DNA of 64,000 nucleotides from contig NSJJ01000014.1 in assembly GCA_002632355.1 (NCBI GenBank), positions 1 through 64,000 on the forward strand. The letters run 5' to 3'. Position 1 is the first letter of the stretch, and every line of letters starts with the position of its first letter. The notes beneath the pieces were generated by a model that was given only the letters and a program-made list of their open reading frames with translations, was not told the origin of the DNA and searched no databases. The position numbers and the translations under genes are program-made. The DNA comes from Sulfuricella denitrificans (GTDB lineage: Bacteria; Pseudomonadota; Gammaproteobacteria; Burkholderiales; Sulfuricellaceae). Positions 32,811 through 41,762 of the stretch are shown one piece after another.

Positions 32811-32941
32811 TTAACCGCAAAGGCGCGAAAGCGCAGAGAAAAAGCCAAAAACTTATCAAGATCCATGCTTACCTGCCGGGTAAATACCTGATCGCTTTCA
32901 CGGCCTTGCTTTCTTTGCGCCTTCGCGCCTTTGCGGTTCAA
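32811..32941. repeat. MITE-like palindromic dispersed repeat, copy 1
   Basis: ttaaccgcaaaggcgcgaaagcgcagag ... ctttgcgccttcgcgcctttgcggttcaa terminal inverted repeats. Confidence 0.85.
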
Positions 32942-32970
32942 CTGCTTTTTGCAAACATACGGAGACCCTG

Positions 32971-33756
32971 ATGTGCACAACCTGCGGCTGCGGTGGCGGC
33001 GAACTGAAAATCGGCGGCAAGCCTCACGTGCATGGCCACGATCAGGGGGAATTGCGCTTCCGCCGTCCAAATCATGAACACAGCCATGAGCCTGTTCACG
33101 GCGAAACCTCGCGCCGGGTGCAGGTCGAGAAGGACATCCTGGCCAAGAACAACGCCTATGCGCAGAATAACCGTCAGCATTTCGCCACGCAGGGCATTTT
33201 TGCCCTGAACCTGGTCTCCAGCCCCGGCTCCGGCAAGACCACCCTGCTCACCCGCACCATCGAGCTGCTGCAGGGCGAGTTGCCGGTGGCAGTGATCGAA
33301 GGCGACCAGCAGACCAGCTTCGATGCCGAGCGCATCCGCGCCACCGGCGTTTCTGCTATACAGATCAACACCGGCAAGGGCTGCCACCTTGACGCCCACA
33401 TGATCGAACATGCGCTTGAAGATCTGAAACCGGCCGACCACAGCCTGCTGTTCATCGAAAATGTCGGCAACCTGGTGTGCCCCGCCAGCTTCGACCTGGG
33501 CGAGGCGCACAAAGTTGTCATCCTGTCCGTCACCGAAGGCGAGGACAAGCCACTCAAATACCCCGACATGTTCGCTGCCGCCGGCCTGATGCTGCTCAAC
33601 AAGGTCGATCTGTTGCCCTATCTTTCCTTCGATGTGCAAAAATGCGTCGAATATGCGCAACGGGTCAATCCCCACATCCGTGTGATCCTTACCTCCGCCA
33701 CCAGCGGGGAAGGCATGGGCGAATGGCTGGCCTGGCTGCGGTCGCGTGGCGCATGA
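32971..33756 (+). CDS. hypB: Hydrogenase nickel incorporation GTPase HypB
   Basis: MCTTCGCG N-terminus, [19 protein letters not shown]-loop. Confidence 0.96.
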   Translation: MCTTCGCGGGELKIGGKPHVHGHDQGELRFRRPNHEHSHEPVHGETSRRVQVEKDILAKNNAYAQNNRQHFATQGIFALNLVSSPGSGKTTLLTRTIELLQGELPVAVIEGDQQTSFDAERIRATGVSAIQINTGKGCHLDAHMIEHALEDLKPADHSLLFIENVGNLVCPASFDLGEAHKVVILSVTEGEDKPLKYPDMFAAAGLMLLNKVDLLPYLSFDVQKCVEYAQRVNPHIRVILTSATSGEGMGEWLAWLRSRGA

Positions 33757-33781
33757 TCCATACAGAAACAAGGAGAGGAAG

Positions 33782-34111
33782 ATGAGAGCATTGCTCCTGG
33801 CCGGCTTGATGGCCATGATTTTCCCGGCTCAGGCCGATGTTTACCGATGCCAGGATACGGGCGGCAAAACCATTTATCAGGAAGCGCCCTGTGAAAAGGC
33901 CAATCTGACCACGGTAAAAAAACTGGAGAAGCCCGTGGGCGAACCTTCACCAGAAGCCATTGAGAAGGCACAGGCGGAATCCAGGGCAATGGTTCAGCGC
34001 TATAACGAGCGCAAGAAAACCGAGCAGGAATCCGCCCGAAAAGAAACAGAAAAGGCAAAAGTTCAGCAAAATACTGAGCACCCCGACGAGCACGATGCTG
34101 GAGAAAATTAG
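33782..34111 (+). CDS. DUF4124-type small secreted protein
   Basis: ADVYRCQDTGGKTIYQEAPC after signal peptide; between hypB and hypF. Confidence 0.75.
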   Translation: MRALLLAGLMAMIFPAQADVYRCQDTGGKTIYQEAPCEKANLTTVKKLEKPVGEPSPEAIEKAQAESRAMVQRYNERKKTEQESARKETEKAKVQQNTEHPDEHDAGEN

Positions 34112-36431
34112 CGGGCCCGCAACTCCGCTCTCCACCCGCATCCGCATCCGCGGCCAGGTTCAGGGCGTCGGTTTCCGCCCTTTCGTCTATCGCCTGGCTC
34201 AGGAACTGGGCCTCTCCGGCTGGGTGCGCAACGACGGCGAGGGCGTGAAAATCGCCGCTCAGGGCGATGAAAAAGCCATTCTCGACCTGCTCCGCCGCCT
34301 CAAGTCGGACGCCCCGCCCCTGGCGCGCGTCGACACAGTCGAAATCGAAGACAACGCTGTCCCAGCAAGCTTTCATGATTTTTCCATACACGAAAGCCAG
34401 GGCGGCCCGGCCCTCACCGGCATCGCGCCTGATACCGCCACCTGCCCCGCCTGCCTGGCCGAACTGTTCGACCCGGCCGACCGCCGCTACCGCTACCCCT
34501 TCATCAACTGCACCGACTGCGGCCCGCGCTACACCATCACCCGACATCTGCCCTATGACCGGCCTTACACCAGCATGGCCCGTTTTCCACTGTGCCCGGA
34601 GTGCGACCGGGAATACCGCGATCCGGCAACACGCCGCTTTCATGCCGAGCCCAACGCCTGTTCGCTGTGCGGCCCGCAGCTTTCCCTGTGCGATGCTACC
34701 GGGCAAAACATCGAAACGCAGGATATCGTCGCAACGACCGTAGCCCTGCTCAAGGCAGGACAAATTCTCGCCATCAAGGGGCTGGGTGGTTTTCACCTTG
34801 CCTGCGATGCCCGCAATGCCGCGTCTGTGGCCATTTTGCGCGAACGCAAGCAGCGCGAGGAAAAACCCTTTGCCGTCATGGCGGCCAACGCGGCAGCGCT
34901 GAACCAGATAGTCATGATGAGCACAGCGGAAACAGAACTGCTGCAGACCCGTGAACGCCCCATTGTGCTGCTGCGCAAGCAGCCGATTTGCGATGCGGCA
35001 TTGCCGGGCATTGCGCCTGGCATTGCCTGGCTCGGCGCAATGTTGCCCTATACGCCACTGCAATTCCTGCTGTTTCATGAAGCAGCGGGTCGCCCGCCCG
35101 GCATCGAATGGCTGTCCCGGCCCCAGGACCTGCTGCTGCTGATGACCAGCGCCAATCCCTGCGGCGAACCGCTGGTCATCAGCAACGACGAAGCACCGGC
35201 GCGTCTCTCCGGCATTGCCGATGCCTTCGTGCTGCACGACCGCGACATCGTGGTACGCTGCGACGACTCCGTGGTGAGGAGCACTGCCGCTGTGACGCCT
35301 GGCGATCATTTTCACTTCATCCGCCGCGCCCGCGGCTACACCCCGCGCGCCATTACCCTGCCCCAATCCGGCCCCTCCGTGCTGGCCTGCGGCGGCTGGT
35401 TCAAGAACACGGTATGCCTGACGCGCGGCAACGAGGCCTTCATTTCCCAGCACCTGGGCGATCTCGACAACGCGCCGACCTGCGAGGCACTGGAAGAAAC
35501 GGTAGCGCATCTGATGGACGTGCTGCAAATCCGGCCCGAGATCGTGGCCCACGATCTGCATCCGGACTTTCACAGCACCCGCTTCGGGCTGGAATTTGCA
35601 GGCGAGCGCGGCATACCGGCGCTGGCAGTGCAGCATCACCACGCCCACATTGCTGCCGTGCTGGCCGAGCATGGCATTGCAGCACCCGTGCTGGGGCTGG
35701 CGCTCGATGGGGTCGGCCTCGGCAGCGACGGGTCGGCCTGGGGCGGCGAATTGCTCAAAGTGGATGGCACAGGATTCGAACGCCTCGGCCATCTCGCCCC
35801 GCTGCCACTGCCAGGCGGCGACCGCGCCGCGCGCGAGCCGTGGCGCATGGCGGCCAGCGCCCTGCACCGGCTTGGGCGGGGCGGGGAAATCAGCCAGCGC
35901 TTCGCCACGCCTGCCGCCGGGATGTTGCATCAGATGCTGGAGAAGGGCATCAATACGCCATCCACGTCGAGCTGCGGGCGCCTGTTCGACGCCGCTGCCG
36001 GGCTGCTGCGGGTCAAGGACATGGCCAGCTTCGAAGGGCAGGCGGCCATGCTGCTGGAAGGGCTGGCAGAAGTGCATGGCCCGGCGATGCCTTTGCACCA
36101 TGGTTATGAATTCACTGCGGATGGCACGCTGGATTTACTCCCCCTGCTCGGCGCCCTGGCGGACACCTCCGATCCGGCCTTCGGCGCGGCGCTGTTTCAT
36201 GCTACCTTGGCGCAGGGACTGACGGCATGGGTGATGCAGGCCGCGCAGCGCAGTGATATCAGAATTGTCGCACTGGGCGGCGGCTGTTTCCTCAACGCCA
36301 TCCTCAGCCGGAACCTGCGCGAATCGCTGACCGGAGCAGGATTGACTGTTCTTGAAGCGCAGCAGGTGCCACCCAACGATGGCGGCCTGAGCCTGGGGCA
36401 GGCGTGGGTGGCGATGCAGCATCGCACTTGA
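34095..36431 (+). CDS. hypF: Carbamoyltransferase HypF
   Basis: Acylphosphatase RIRGQVQGVGFRPFVYRLA, zinc fingers CPACLAEL..., YrdC-like and Kae1-like domains (HHHAHIAAV). Confidence 0.95.
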   Translation: MLEKISGPATPLSTRIRIRGQVQGVGFRPFVYRLAQELGLSGWVRNDGEGVKIAAQGDEKAILDLLRRLKSDAPPLARVDTVEIEDNAVPASFHDFSIHESQGGPALTGIAPDTATCPACLAELFDPADRRYRYPFINCTDCGPRYTITRHLPYDRPYTSMARFPLCPECDREYRDPATRRFHAEPNACSLCGPQLSLCDATGQNIETQDIVATTVALLKAGQILAIKGLGGFHLACDARNAASVAILRERKQREEKPFAVMAANAAALNQIVMMSTAETELLQTRERPIVLLRKQPICDAALPGIAPGIAWLGAMLPYTPLQFLLFHEAAGRPPGIEWLSRPQDLLLLMTSANPCGEPLVISNDEAPARLSGIADAFVLHDRDIVVRCDDSVVRSTAAVTPGDHFHFIRRARGYTPRAITLPQSGPSVLACGGWFKNTVCLTRGNEAFISQHLGDLDNAPTCEALEETVAHLMDVLQIRPEIVAHDLHPDFHSTRFGLEFAGERGIPALAVQHHHAHIAAVLAEHGIAAPVLGLALDGVGLGSDGSAWGGELLKVDGTGFERLGHLAPLPLPGGDRAAREPWRMAASALHRLGRGGEISQRFATPAAGMLHQMLEKGINTPSTSSCGRLFDAAAGLLRVKDMASFEGQAAMLLEGLAEVHGPAMPLHHGYEFTADGTLDLLPLLGALADTSDPAFGAALFHATLAQGLTAWVMQAAQRSDIRIVALGGGCFLNAILSRNLRESLTGAGLTVLEAQQVPPNDGGLSLGQAWVAMQHRT

Positions 36432-36487
36432 TTGTCTATTTTGTACATTTTATACTTAATGTACTTTTTAACCCGAGGAACTGCGCC

Positions 36488-36739
36488 ATGCGAACCATTT
36501 CCGCCACTGAAGCCAAACAGGGACTTGCCGGCGTCCTGGATGCCGCCATGCGTGAGCCGGTCGTGATCCAGCGCCAGAAACGCAATGTGGCCGTGGTTCT
36601 ATCCATGCAAGACTATGAACGGCTTACCCGGCTCAATGTGAGCGAATTCCAGCGTTTTTGCGACCGCGTGGGTAATGACGCGGCCGCCAGCGGTTTGAGC
36701 GAAGAAACCTTGAATCAACTGCTTGCCCGCGATGACTGA
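36488..36739 (+). CDS. Phd/YefM-like antitoxin
   Basis: MRTISATEAKQGLAGVLDAAMREPVVIQRQKRNVAVVLSMQDYERL; overlaps downstream PIN gene. Confidence 0.85.
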   Translation: MRTISATEAKQGLAGVLDAAMREPVVIQRQKRNVAVVLSMQDYERLTRLNVSEFQRFCDRVGNDAAASGLSEETLNQLLARDD

Positions 36740-37169
36740 ATTCCGCCTGGTGCTCGACACCAACGCGTGGATCAGCCGCCTGCTGCTTCCCGGCAGTGTC
36801 ACGGCACAGGCAGTGGACCGCGCCCTGTCGCTGGGTCAGGTACTGGTCTCGGAACCCACGCTGGAGGAACTTTCCGGCGTGCTGGCCCGCCCAAAATTTG
36901 ATCCATATGTCAGCCGGAGCGACCGTCAGGAATTTATCCGCCAGCTTGCCGGCATCGTCGAAATCGTCCCGATTCTGCGCCACATTCAGGCCTGCCGCGA
37001 CCCGAGAGATGACTGTTTTCTGGAACTGGCAGTCAACGGCCGGGCCAGCCACATTATCCGCGGCGACAAGGATCTTCTCGTGCTCGACCCATTCATGCAG
37101 GTCCGCATCCTGAGTCCGTCCGGGTTTCTCGCTATAAGCGACTCACACATGGACCTGAGGGGAAAATAA
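36723..37169 (+). CDS. PIN-domain toxin (VapC-like)
   Basis: FRLVLDTNAWISRLL ... DPRDDCFLELAVNGRASHIIRGDKDLL acidic PIN residues. Confidence 0.88.
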   Translation: MPAMTEFRLVLDTNAWISRLLLPGSVTAQAVDRALSLGQVLVSEPTLEELSGVLARPKFDPYVSRSDRQEFIRQLAGIVEIVPILRHIQACRDPRDDCFLELAVNGRASHIIRGDKDLLVLDPFMQVRILSPSGFLAISDSHMDLRGK

Positions 37170-37406
37170 ATGTGTCTGGCAATCCCGGCCCGGGTGGCCG
37201 AAATTCTGGAAAACGAGCTGGCTATCGTAGAAGTCGGCGAGGTGCGCAAGCAGATCTCGCTCGCCATGGTGGACGATGTAGCGGTGGGCGATTACGTCAT
37301 CGTCCATGTTGGCTACGCCATCAACCGCCTCGACCCGGAAGAGGCCGCCAAGACGCTGGCCCTGTTTGCCGAAATCAATACGGCTCTTGGCTTCTCACCC
37401 GAATGA
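37170..37406 (+). CDS. hypC: HypC/HybG/HupF family hydrogenase chaperone
   Basis: MCLAIPARVAEI...VGDYVIVHVGYAINRLD. Confidence 0.95.
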   Translation: MCLAIPARVAEILENELAIVEVGEVRKQISLAMVDDVAVGDYVIVHVGYAINRLDPEEAAKTLALFAEINTALGFSPE

Positions 37407-38512
37407 AATACATCGACGAATTTCGCGACGGCGACCTGGCGCGCAAGCTGGCCGCCGACATTGCGCGTACAGTGCGGCCGGAGCGCAGCTACGGCCTGAT
37501 GGAATTCTGCGGCGGGCACACCCACGCCATATTCCGCTACGGCGTGCAGGGCCTCCTGCCGGACAACGTCCACATGATCCACGGCCCCGGCTGCCCGGTG
37601 TGCGTGCTGCCCATCGGCCGGGTGGACAACGCCATCGAGCTGGCCAACAAACCCGGCGTGATCCTGTGCTCCTATGGCGACATGCTGCGCGTGCCGGGAT
37701 CGGGAAAAATGAGCCTGCTCAAAGCCAGGGCGAACGGCGCGGACGTGCGCATGGTGTATTCCAGCGCCGACGCGCTGCAAATCGCACGGGACAATCCGGA
37801 GCGCGAAGTCGTGTTCTTCGCCATCGGCTTCGAAACCACCACGCCGCCGACGGCAGTTGTGATCCTGCAGGCGCATCAGTTGGGGCTGGCCAATTTCTCG
37901 GTGTTCTCCAACCATGTCCTCACCCCCGCCGCCATCAGCGCCATCATGGCCAGCGGGGAGGCGAAGCTGGACGGCGTGGTCGGCCCGGCGCACGTCTCCA
38001 CCGTGATCGGCAGCCGCCCCTACGAACCCTTCGCCGCGGAATACCACCTGCCGGTAGTGATCGCCGGATTCGAGCCGCTCGACATGATGCAGGCGATCCT
38101 GATGCTGATCCGCCAGATCAACGAAGGCCGCGCCGAGGTGGAAAACGAATTCACCCGCGCCGTGACCCGCGACGGCAACCGCAAGGCCCAGCACATGGTG
38201 GAAGAAGTGTTCGAACTGCGGCCAAGCTTCGAATGGCGCGGCCTCGGCAGCGTGCCGGAAAGCGGCCTGCAAATCCGCGAAAAATATGCCGCCTTCGATG
38301 CGGAGCGGCGCTTCGACCTGACCTACCGGACCGTAGCCGACAACCCGGCCTGCGAATGCAGCGCCATCATCCGTGGGGTAAAAAAACCGCTGGACTGCAA
38401 ACTGTTCGGAACGGTATGCACGCCAGCCAACCCGATCGGCTCGTGCATGGTCTCGTCAGAAGGCGCCTGCGCCGCTTATTACACTTACGGGCGTTACCGG
38501 GAAGCGCAATAA
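37403..38512 (+). CDS. hypD: Hydrogenase formation protein HypD
   Basis: MEFCGGHTHAIFRYG, GPGCPVCVLP, GFETTTPPTA; ATG 37403 overlaps hypC stop. Confidence 0.96.
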   Translation: MKYIDEFRDGDLARKLAADIARTVRPERSYGLMEFCGGHTHAIFRYGVQGLLPDNVHMIHGPGCPVCVLPIGRVDNAIELANKPGVILCSYGDMLRVPGSGKMSLLKARANGADVRMVYSSADALQIARDNPEREVVFFAIGFETTTPPTAVVILQAHQLGLANFSVFSNHVLTPAAISAIMASGEAKLDGVVGPAHVSTVIGSRPYEPFAAEYHLPVVIAGFEPLDMMQAILMLIRQINEGRAEVENEFTRAVTRDGNRKAQHMVEEVFELRPSFEWRGLGSVPESGLQIREKYAAFDAERRFDLTYRTVADNPACECSAIIRGVKKPLDCKLFGTVCTPANPIGSCMVSSEGACAAYYTYGRYREAQ

Positions 38513-38614
38513 GCGGGCCCACAGATCAGCGCTTCAGCACCGCACCTCGGCCAGTTAATCCCAGTTCGTGGCGTAGCACGGAGACCTCTTCTTCTGCTTC
38601 ATATGCGAGATGGA

Positions 38615-39375
38615 TTGGGTGCCGGGGCCGTCCGGCTGCGGGGAGAAGTTGACGGGTGGCTCCACGAACAATGATGCCAGATCGAAACTCGGGCGCCTCC
38701 CCCCTGTCTCGCCAGAGCGAGCAGCTTTGCTGCCGCTCTCGGCGGGGATACTCCTTGCGGGTGACAAGGGAGGATTGAGGGGGGGGTTAAGGCGGTTGAT
38801 ATTTTCCCTGCACCCCTTGTTTTGAATGCGCTTCGCGCATGCTAGATTGGGTGCCGGGGCCGCCCGGCAGCGGGTCCATTTCTTTTGCTTGCCCAAAAGA
38901 AAATAGACGAAAGAAAAAGGCACCCCACCGCGCCGCCCTTCGGGTTCCTTCGGCTTGACAAGCAAATTGGGCGTCTGCGCAACTCGCCCTGGCAGCCCGC
39001 ACAAAACGCGGGCTACTGCGGAACTCGAACAGGGCGCAGCCGACACCCCCCAATCCGCCTGCCAACCCGAAGCGGCGCAGAGGGGAAGTTGGGTGGGGGC
39101 TCCACGGTCAGCGATCAAACAGGAAAAGCGTCGCATGCGCCAAACTCCCCTCGGTCCACCGCCGAGCAGCACAGGCAAGCCGGGAGCAGTCGGCGAGCAC
39201 TGTCTGAGCGCGCAGCGCGAGTTGCGCAGCCGCCCGGCTTGACGAGCAGCGCAGGGAACCCCCGACAGGGGGCGGTGGATGGGGGTCGCCTTCTTTGGAT
39301 TACCTTTCTTGGCGAAGCAAGAAAGGTAATCAGCCGCCGGGCTGCCCCCGGCAAGCAAACACCCCGCGAAGCGGA
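38615..39375. repeat. Non-coding dispersed-repeat-like block with terminal hairpins and internal partial repeats
   Basis: Hairpins TTTCTTTTG-CTTGCC-CAAAAGAAA (38879-38902) and GATTACCTTTCTTG-GCGAAG-CAAGAAAGGTAATC (39298-39331); 'gattgggtgccggggccg(t/c)ccggc' occurs twice. Confidence 0.6.
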
Positions 39376-39616
39376 CAGAACTATTCTGCGCAATGCTACA
39401 AATCTAGACCTGACCCTGCCGTTCTGCTGCCGTTCATGTATTTCTTGAAGACATTTCAATGTTGATGACATGGGATTTCACTGATAGTGTGTGTCTCTAT
39501 ATTTCCGTAGCCCCCCGTGTTACTTGAACGGGGTGAGGCAACAAGATCAAAATTACGAACCTCTTTCGCTATTGGAAGAGGTATTGCGTGCAAGTTCACT
39601 TATAAGTTAACATCTC

Positions 39617-40102
39617 ATGGAGATTTTCTTTACTCGGTTGAAATTTGGTCATCCTAAACCCTTAAAAGCTTTGGATGATCTACCTGAAAGCTGGCGAGTT
39701 TATACGATATGTGTTGGTCGACACGTTAGCTCCTCTACTACGTTTAAAGATGTAAGTGAGCTTGAAGCTCCAGATAAAATTCACGCAAGATCTGCTTACA
39801 CAACACTTTTGGGAAAAGCACAAAACGGATTGCCATTAAAAGATCAATACGATGAGAAAAAATGTCATGAGGCGCACTCATTTGATTTTAATGGAATTCA
39901 CTCTAAAATCTTTCGGATACGATCGGGGAATATACGCGTATATTTTTGCTATCTTCCACCGCATAAAACTATCGTCCTTCTAAAGACCAAGCCGAAACAT
40001 AAAAATGAATTGTGTGAAAAAGAAAGAAATGAACTCGAAATCATTGCGAAAGATGTTTTGCAATATTCAAATCCTGCAGATTTTGAATTGAGGGTGATAT
40101 GA
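39617..40102 (+). CDS. RelE/HigB (Gp49-like) family putative toxin
   Basis: C-terminal IRSGNIRVYFCYLPPHKTIVLLKTKPKHKNELCEKERN typical of HigB/Gp49-like toxins; ATGA overlap with HTH gene. Confidence 0.7.
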   Translation: MEIFFTRLKFGHPKPLKALDDLPESWRVYTICVGRHVSSSTTFKDVSELEAPDKIHARSAYTTLLGKAQNGLPLKDQYDEKKCHEAHSFDFNGIHSKIFRIRSGNIRVYFCYLPPHKTIVLLKTKPKHKNELCEKERNELEIIAKDVLQYSNPADFELRVI

Positions 40103-40680
40103 CACATTCAACGTCCGTTGTTTCTATGGGGCAGATAGAAAGCGAAACTGATATGTTTGCTGATCTTGAACCACTTACTGCATTTGAGGTTAAGAGAGAT
40201 TATGTCGCTACTCAGTTAACTGCCTTGATGTCTCATTGTGGAAAAAGCCGTTCAGTTATGGCTGAGGAATTGGGCTGGAAAAAAAGCCGTATAACTAAAG
40301 TACTCTCAGGACGTAACAATCTTACTCTTAAAACAATATGTGAGTTTTCAACTCATCTGGGATACGACTTTGATGTTGTTTTTCACGGTGTCAATGAACC
40401 AAGACCAAAACAGCCGTGGCAAATTCAAAACGTAGAAACAACAAGTTTGCCTATGGAAGCATTGCGAATGCTTTCATTGCCAACTAAGGCCCAATCGGCA
40501 CTTGAGGTTGCTATTGATTTGCTGCAAGGCAATGGGAAGGAATTTTATTATGGCGTTGATTCAGGGGGGTTCAATACTGTTCCATTATCGCTGCCTTCCC
40601 CCTCCCGAACATTCTTCACTTCTACTGAATTCAATACTCCTTTGTCGTTCAAATTAAGGAAATGCAATGAGCAAACATGA
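40099..40680 (+). CDS. XRE-family HTH protein, putative antitoxin with C-terminal extension
   Basis: MAEELGWKKSRITKVLSGRNNLTLKTICEFSTHLGYDFDVVF HTH_3. Confidence 0.8.
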   Translation: MTHSTSVVSMGQIESETDMFADLEPLTAFEVKRDYVATQLTALMSHCGKSRSVMAEELGWKKSRITKVLSGRNNLTLKTICEFSTHLGYDFDVVFHGVNEPRPKQPWQIQNVETTSLPMEALRMLSLPTKAQSALEVAIDLLQGNGKEFYYGVDSGGFNTVPLSLPSPSRTFFTSTEFNTPLSFKLRKCNEQT

Positions 40681-40981
40681 AACAATTGAATCTGCCCCTC
40701 CTGTGGCTGTAAAAATAGTTGGCGAAAATGAACAAAAGCAAATTATTTATGCTGACAGAATAATAGGTGCTGGATTTGGTCCCGGGGTCTCTAAGTTAAC
40801 CCTTGCTATGGAGGTGAGTGCGGGCGTCGTTACTCCGTCTGCTACTCTAATTATGCCTACACCTGCATTGCTGGAAGGACTGACTGCCATTCTTAATACA
40901 ATCAATGGGCCAGATGAAATAAAGAAAAATTTAATTGATGCTCTTGATGCCTTTAAAGAGCAGCTTAGCTCGAATAACTAA
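40667..40981 (+). CDS. Small hypothetical protein, third gene of cassette (weak DUF3467-like resemblance)
   Basis: 104 aa; overlaps HTH gene by 14 nt; IIYADRI...TPSATLIMPTPALLEGL. Confidence 0.6.
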   Translation: MSKHETIESAPPVAVKIVGENEQKQIIYADRIIGAGFGPGVSKLTLAMEVSAGVVTPSATLIMPTPALLEGLTAILNTINGPDEIKKNLIDALDAFKEQLSSNN

Positions 40982-41285
40982 AGATAGTGTTGTGCTTTGA
41001 TTGTAAGTAACATAAGGTCAATTTTCTTGTTTGGTATATTGGTTGAAATGGGTACTCGTTAGTGCGATGAACCGGTGCCCAGGTTCATCTCTTCCGGCAC
41101 GTCATTAAATAAAAAGAACGGATAAAAGCCAGTGCCCATATTTGTCCGAACCGGAGAGCCAACTTTGAATCGAACTTCGGGGTGAGTAATAGCACCAGGC
41201 ACCCAGTGCACACCCTTCACCCCCCAACCTCCGCCAACTCCCCCCAATCCGTCGTATAACAAGGCGACCGATTCCCCTGCTTCAT

Positions 41286-41438
41286 CTCGAGGACATTGAC
41301 ATCCCGGGCTTCCGGCTTCATGCACTCAAGGGAAGTGAACATGGGCGTTGGTCAATATGGGTAAACGGTAATTGGTGCGTTACGTTTGAGTTTGAAAACG
41401 GCAACGCTTTTGTTTTGGACTACGAGGATTATCACTAA
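41286..41438 (+). pseudogene. 5'-truncated HigB toxin remnant
   Basis: LEDIDIPGFRLHALKGSEHGRWSIWVNGNWCVTFEFENGNAFVLDYEDYH* matches the C-terminal half of HigB; no N-terminal half upstream. Confidence 0.8.
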
Positions 41439-41731
41439 TGGCTATGCACAATCCACCGCATCCCGGAGCGTTTATTCAGGAGGTTTATCTTACGCCAAAT
41501 GAAATCAGTTGCAGGGAACTCGCCCTCAAATTAGGCGTTGCCGCCTCGACCCTCAACCGCGTATTGAACGAAACCAGCGGCATAAGCCCGGAAATGGCTC
41601 TTCGCCTCTCAAAAGCTTTAGGACGTTCGCCAGAAAGCTGGCTGACGATGCAGGACAATTACGATTTATGGCAGGCCAAGCAAACTGTTGATCTGAAGAA
41701 AGTCCACAAAATTGAATTCAGGCATGCCTAA
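41438..41731 (+). CDS. higA: HigA-family antitoxin
   Basis: NPPHPGAFIQEVYLTPNEISCRELALKLGVAASTLNRVLNETSGISPEMALRLSKALGRSPESWL. Confidence 0.92.
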   Translation: MAMHNPPHPGAFIQEVYLTPNEISCRELALKLGVAASTLNRVLNETSGISPEMALRLSKALGRSPESWLTMQDNYDLWQAKQTVDLKKVHKIEFRHA

Positions 41732-41762
41732 CAATCCTGCATCACACCAGAAAGGTAATCCG

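Noticed and set aside
33618-36101. 827-aa minus-strand ORF antisense to hypF
   Set aside because: Mirror ORF from high-GC codon bias; hypF on the plus strand has clear conserved motifs.
38555-39358. 267-aa minus-strand and overlapping plus-strand ORFs in the hypD-hypE insert
   Set aside because: Fall entirely within the repeat-rich non-coding block; repetitive compositionally biased translations and several mutually overlapping frames.
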